A stretch of 64,000 bases of DNA. It comes from Deltaproteobacteria bacterium. Lineage in GTDB: Bacteria > Myxococcota_A > UBA796 > GCA-2862545. Of the stretch, positions 60,972 through 64,000 are shown one piece after another (position 1 is the first letter of the stretch; every line of letters starts with the position of its first letter). The DNA lies in the NCBI GenBank assembly GCA_006226595.1, contig SBGP01000010.1, positions 62,001 through 126,000 on the forward strand, read 5' to 3'. A program made the position numbers and the translations under genes. The notes under the pieces were generated by a model that saw only the letters and a program-made list of their open reading frames with translations, made no database searches and was not told the origin of the DNA.

Positions 60972-63004
60972 GCGTCGAGCTCGTCGAGCTCCTCCCGGAA
61001 CGGCGCCTGGACCGGCGGGAAACGGAAGCCCGTCTTCGGGTCGAGGTCGAACGCGGTCACCCGGAAGCTGATCGCGAAGCGCTCGCGCTTCCACTGGGCG
61101 AAGCACACCTTGCGCACGAAGTTCTTGATGTCCGCGGCGAAGGCCCGCGCGTCGCCCTTGTAGGACTCGCGAAGCTGCGGCCACAGCGACTGGAACATCT
61201 CGAGCGGCCCCTGTCCCTTCTGCACGAAGTGGAACATGAGCTGGTCGAGCACGAAGAAGGGCATCAGGTCGCCCTCGTCGGTCTGCGCGCGGTCCGGCGG
61301 GCGTAGCTCGGCCGTCGGCGGCGCCGCGGTGACGTGGCGCAGGCTCTCGTAGCCGTGGAAGTCGCGTGCCCAGGCAAGCCACAGGCTGACCAGCGACTTC
61401 GGCACGTCGGCGATGGGCGAGATGCCGCCCGAGGTGTCGCCGTCCATGGTCGCGTAGCCCACCGCCGCCTCGCTCTTGTTCGACGTCGACATGAGCAGGA
61501 AGTTGCGCAGGTTGGCGACCATCCAGATCAACGAGCCGCGCAGCCGCGCCTGCACGTTCTGCATCGCGATGTCGTGGGTCGGCTCGTCCCAGGACAAGTC
61601 GACGCCCATCATGTCTCGGATCAGCTCGTGGTGCGTGTCGACGGCACTCTGGATGCGGCCGAGCAGGTGCTCGGCCCCGATCTCGTCGGCGAGGGCCTCA
61701 GCGGCGGTCTGCGTGGCGCTGCCCGAGTTGGCGGTGGACATGTAGGCGGTGACGAAGCGCTTGCGCACGATGGCGCGCAGCTCCTCGGCGCTCTTCTCCG
61801 GGTAGTGGTAGCGGAAGGCGCGGTGCAGGAGCACGGCGCACATCGCCGAGTCTCGGCCGCCGGACAACGCGAGGGCGACACCGGGGATGCCGGTCTTCTC
61901 GAGGTACTCGCGCAGGGCAAGCGCCAGCGCGAGCTCGAGCTCGAGGTGCGGGAGGTCGGTGGCAGCGAACTGCGGTACGAGACCCGCCTCGACGAGCCAG
62001 TCGAGGCTCTGGTCGGGGGAGGTCACCTGCGTGCCGGCGGTCCAGTACGGCGCCTGGGCTGGAGCGACGGCGTCGCTCTTGAAGTTGCCGGGGACCGAGA
62101 CCAGTGTCGGCGCGGGCCCGGCATCCCCGCGCTCGAGAGCCTGGACCTGCTCGCGCCAGCTGCCCGCCTCCATGCGCACGTGCGCGAGGTGCTCGAGGTC
62201 GATGACCTCGTCGACGAGCTCGTACTCCTCGGAGAACACGAAGCGCCGGCCCTCGGTGCGGATGTCGCCGTCGGCGGCGATGAACACACTGCCGTCGAAG
62301 ATCAGGCGGGTCGCGTCGCAGCCGAGCAGCGAGGTGTACAGGTAGGCGCAGCGATCCTCGCGGCTGATCTGCGTGACCATGTTGCGGCGCACCCGGTGCT
62401 TGCCGAGGGTGAACCAGCTCGCGGACGGGTTGAGCAGGATCTGGGCGCCGGCGAGGGCATACACGCTGCCCGGTCGCAGGCCAATCCATCCGTCCTCGCA
62501 GATCTCGACGGCGAAGCGTCCGACGCCATGAGCCTCGAACACGAGCGAGCCCACGGGAATCACGGTGCCATCGGGGGCCTCGAACGTGTCCACCCGACCG
62601 AGGGGCCACCCGGCGTACCAGCGGTTCTCGTACTCGACATCGCCGGTGGCGAGGTTGTGCTTGGGCACGAGGCCGACGATGCGCCCATCCGCGAGCACCG
62701 CGGCACAGTTGTGCAGCACGCCGCGCAGGCGCAGCGGCAGGCCGACGACGACCACCATCCCGTCGGTATGCGTGGCGAGCTCCTCGAGCATCGCCCAGCT
62801 GCGCTCGAGTGTGCCCCGCATGAGCAGGCGGTCACCGAGCGAGTACCCGGGAATGCACATCTCGGGCAGAGCGAGCAACGTGGCGCCCCGGGAGCGTGCG
62901 GCCTGGATCACCTCGAGGATGCGGCGGCGGTTGCCCTTCCAGTCTCCGACGGTCTGGTTGATCGAAGCGGCAGCGACGTGCGCGAAGCGCGGGGTGAGAG
63001 CCAT
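60947..63004 (-). CDS. nadE: Glutamine-dependent NAD+ synthetase
   Basis: 685 residues. The N-terminal nitrilase-type glutaminase domain has the triad Glu48 ('LLALPEMC'), Lys115 ('PKHNLATGD') and Cys169 ('VEICEDGWIG'). The C-terminal synthetase has the ATP loop 'SGGRDSAM' (from 381), then 'MSTANSGSATQTAAEALADE' and 'SNKSEAAVGYATMDGD'. It converts deamido-NAD to NAD using glutamine. AGGAGG precedes the ATG and a TAAGTG box lies 23 nt upstream. Confidence 0.95.
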   Translation of the reverse strand: MALTPRFAHVAAASINQTVGDWKGNRRRILEVIQAARSRGATLLALPEMCIPGYSLGDRLLMRGTLERSWAMLEELATHTDGMVVVVGLPLRLRGVLHNCAAVLADGRIVGLVPKHNLATGDVEYENRWYAGWPLGRVDTFEAPDGTVIPVGSLVFEAHGVGRFAVEICEDGWIGLRPGSVYALAGAQILLNPSASWFTLGKHRVRRNMVTQISREDRCAYLYTSLLGCDATRLIFDGSVFIAADGDIRTEGRRFVFSEEYELVDEVIDLEHLAHVRMEAGSWREQVQALERGDAGPAPTLVSVPGNFKSDAVAPAQAPYWTAGTQVTSPDQSLDWLVEAGLVPQFAATDLPHLELELALALALREYLEKTGIPGVALALSGGRDSAMCAVLLHRAFRYHYPEKSAEELRAIVRKRFVTAYMSTANSGSATQTAAEALADEIGAEHLLGRIQSAVDTHHELIRDMMGVDLSWDEPTHDIAMQNVQARLRGSLIWMVANLRNFLLMSTSNKSEAAVGYATMDGDTSGGISPIADVPKSLVSLWLAWARDFHGYESLRHVTAAPPTAELRPPDRAQTDEGDLMPFFVLDQLMFHFVQKGQGPLEMFQSLWPQLRESYKGDARAFAADIKNFVRKVCFAQWKRERFAISFRVTAFDLDPKTGFRFPPVQAPFREELDELDAYVRSLGR

Positions 63005-63111
63005 GGCTTCCTCCTGCTCGACACTTAACGCGATTCTGCATCTAAGTCGCGTCGAGTGCGCATTGGACGAAGCGTACCCCGGGCAGCTCGCCCACGAGCC
63101 CGGCGGCAGAC

Positions 63112-63147
63112 GAAGAAAGGCCCGACACGCGCGAAGCGCATCGGGCC
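63112..63147 (-). terminator. Terminator of the Glu/Ala-rich protein gene
   Basis: On the minus strand a stem GGCCCGA...TCGGGCC (63147-63141 with 63125-63119), whose inner part GCGC-TTC-GCGC extends the pairing, is followed by TTTC TT (63118-63112). It lies about 30 nt after the TAG at 63176. Confidence 0.75.
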
Positions 63148-63175
63148 CATCGAAGAAAAACTACGTCCGGCGGAA

Positions 63176-63478
<303 letters not shown>

Positions 63479-63515
63479 GATCTCCTCCAGTTCCGGCCCG
63501 GACGGGCCTGGCGAA

Positions 63516-63545
63516 CGTATAGGACAACGCCTCCGCAAAGGTCAA
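63516..63545 (-). promoter_or_regulatory. Candidate sigma-70-type promoter of the Glu/Ala-rich gene
   Basis: On the minus strand TTGACC (63545-63540) and TATACG (63521-63516), 18 nt apart (17 to CTATAC). A GGCCCG/CGGGCC hairpin (63508-63495) then lies in the leader about 20 nt before the ATG. Confidence 0.55.
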
Positions 63546-63760
63546 CATTCCCCCCCGCCGAGGATCCCCTTGGAACCCTCGGGATCGGCCGGAACGCACC
63601 TGCGGGCTGTCGGCGATAGAATGCGACGGAACGGCAACATCGCCGCATTCGCAGACGTTTGCGCCCCCCGTTTCTTCGAAGGTCAGGCCATCGTGAAGTT
63701 TCGTGACACCGCAAGAGCGGAACGGCGCGCGGCCCGGGATAGGCGGCGCGCAGATCCCCT
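63539..63760. other. Intergenic stretch, about 220 nt
   Basis: Lies between the promoter of the Glu/Ala-rich gene and the 3' end of the partial gene at the right edge. No coding frame with consistent codon bias was seen and no convincing terminator for the incoming gene. Confidence 0.4.
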
Positions 63761-64000
63761 CTACAGCGGGACGATCTCGATCCGTTCCGGGTCGATGCCG
63801 ATGCGACGAGCTCCGCGACGAACCTCGACAATGCCCGCAGCACCCTCGAGTCCGGCGGCCGCCAGCTGGCCGCGCGCACGGTAGATCGACACGTTGAGGG
63901 CATTGGCGTCGACCCCGAGCATGCGGAGCAGCCGATCGCGATCGATCCACCCCTGCTCCCCCGTGGGCAGCTCGGCTTCGTCGACGCGCGCGCGCGCCAG
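63761..64000 (-). CDS. Partial gene: C-terminal winged-helix-like domain (FHA-protein type)
   Basis: The last 79 codons of a gene entering from beyond the right edge; no start inside the window. The sequence includes 'GEQGWIDRDRLLRMLGVDAN', 'LNVSIYRARGQLAAAGLEGA' and 'ARRIGIDPERIEIV'. This helix-rich segment ending in two strands is like the C-terminal DNA-binding-type domain often found behind FHA domains in myxobacteria. Assignment is from memory of that pattern and needs the missing N-terminus. Confidence 0.65.
   Translation of the reverse strand: MARARVDEAELPTGEQGWIDRDRLLRMLGVDANALNVSIYRARGQLAAAGLEGAAGIVEVRRGARRIGIDPERIEIVPL

Overview
The window looks like a chromosomal segment of a high-GC myxobacterium-like organism (Myxococcota or a close deltaproteobacterial relative). 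The grounds are very high GC, a DUF2330 protein with a MYXO-CTERM-type tail (Gly-Cys-Gly-Cys, hydrophobic stretch, Arg cluster), AgmX/PglI-like C-terminal domains, many small lipoproteins, Cys-rich secreted proteins, and at the right edge a winged-helix tail of the kind found on myxobacterial FHA proteins. No rRNA, tRNA, CRISPR array, IS element or phage gene was seen. Genes are packed tightly, with ATGA/GTGA/TGATG overlaps inside operons and stop codons that touch or overlap between convergent genes.

Left part (1-29 kb) is a lipid-metabolism region. A minus-strand operon (7461 to 2743) encodes a CDP-archaeol-synthase-like membrane protein, an acyl carrier protein, a 929-aa fusion of a class III aminotransferase with a long-chain acyl-ACP reductase, and a short-chain dehydrogenase. 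A fatty-acyl-AMP ligase follows on the minus strand. A tightly coupled plus-strand operon (11405-21042) encodes a PssA-like CDP-alcohol phosphatidyltransferase, a rifampin-phosphotransferase-like dikinase, an MMPL/RND exporter, a LolA-like protein, an outer-membrane barrel and an acyl-CoA dehydrogenase. Phosphatidylserine decarboxylase, a GNAT-type acyltransferase, a cytochrome P450, a UbiA-like prenyltransferase and a second dikinase complete the region. Read together, the genes suggest synthesis, head-grouping and export of an unusual, probably amine-containing lipid. The product is inference.

Middle part (29-42 kb) holds secreted and lipoprotein genes, the DUF2330 protein, and a 1154-aa protein with two BcrA/BadF-type activase domains plus a DUF2229/HgdB-type region, an architecture like anaerobic plasmalogen synthase PlsA. 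The last is preceded by a duplicated terminator-like repeat and a perfect 18-bp palindrome resembling a TetR-family operator. A pentaheme cytochrome c and an SH3-type protein follow.

Right part (42-64 kb) is a mosaic of housekeeping and surface genes: TPR protein and XRE regulator with an adjacent 17-bp palindrome, DarP (YjgA), a GHL10-type glycoside hydrolase, a beta-lactamase-family esterase, two related membrane proteins, a Rieske oxygenase, AgmX-type proteins, a metallo-beta-lactamase-fold lipoprotein, a thioesterase, an RCC1-repeat lipoprotein, PPi-dependent phosphofructokinase, an ABC transporter, glutamine-dependent NAD synthetase and a Glu/Ala-rich polylysine-tailed protein.

A recurring promoter pattern is visible. 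TAnnnT-like boxes sit 20-27 nt upstream of starts that have a Shine-Dalgarno sequence, or 11-15 nt upstream of starts that have none. The second class implies leaderless transcripts. This helped choose several starts, including probable TTG and CTG starts.
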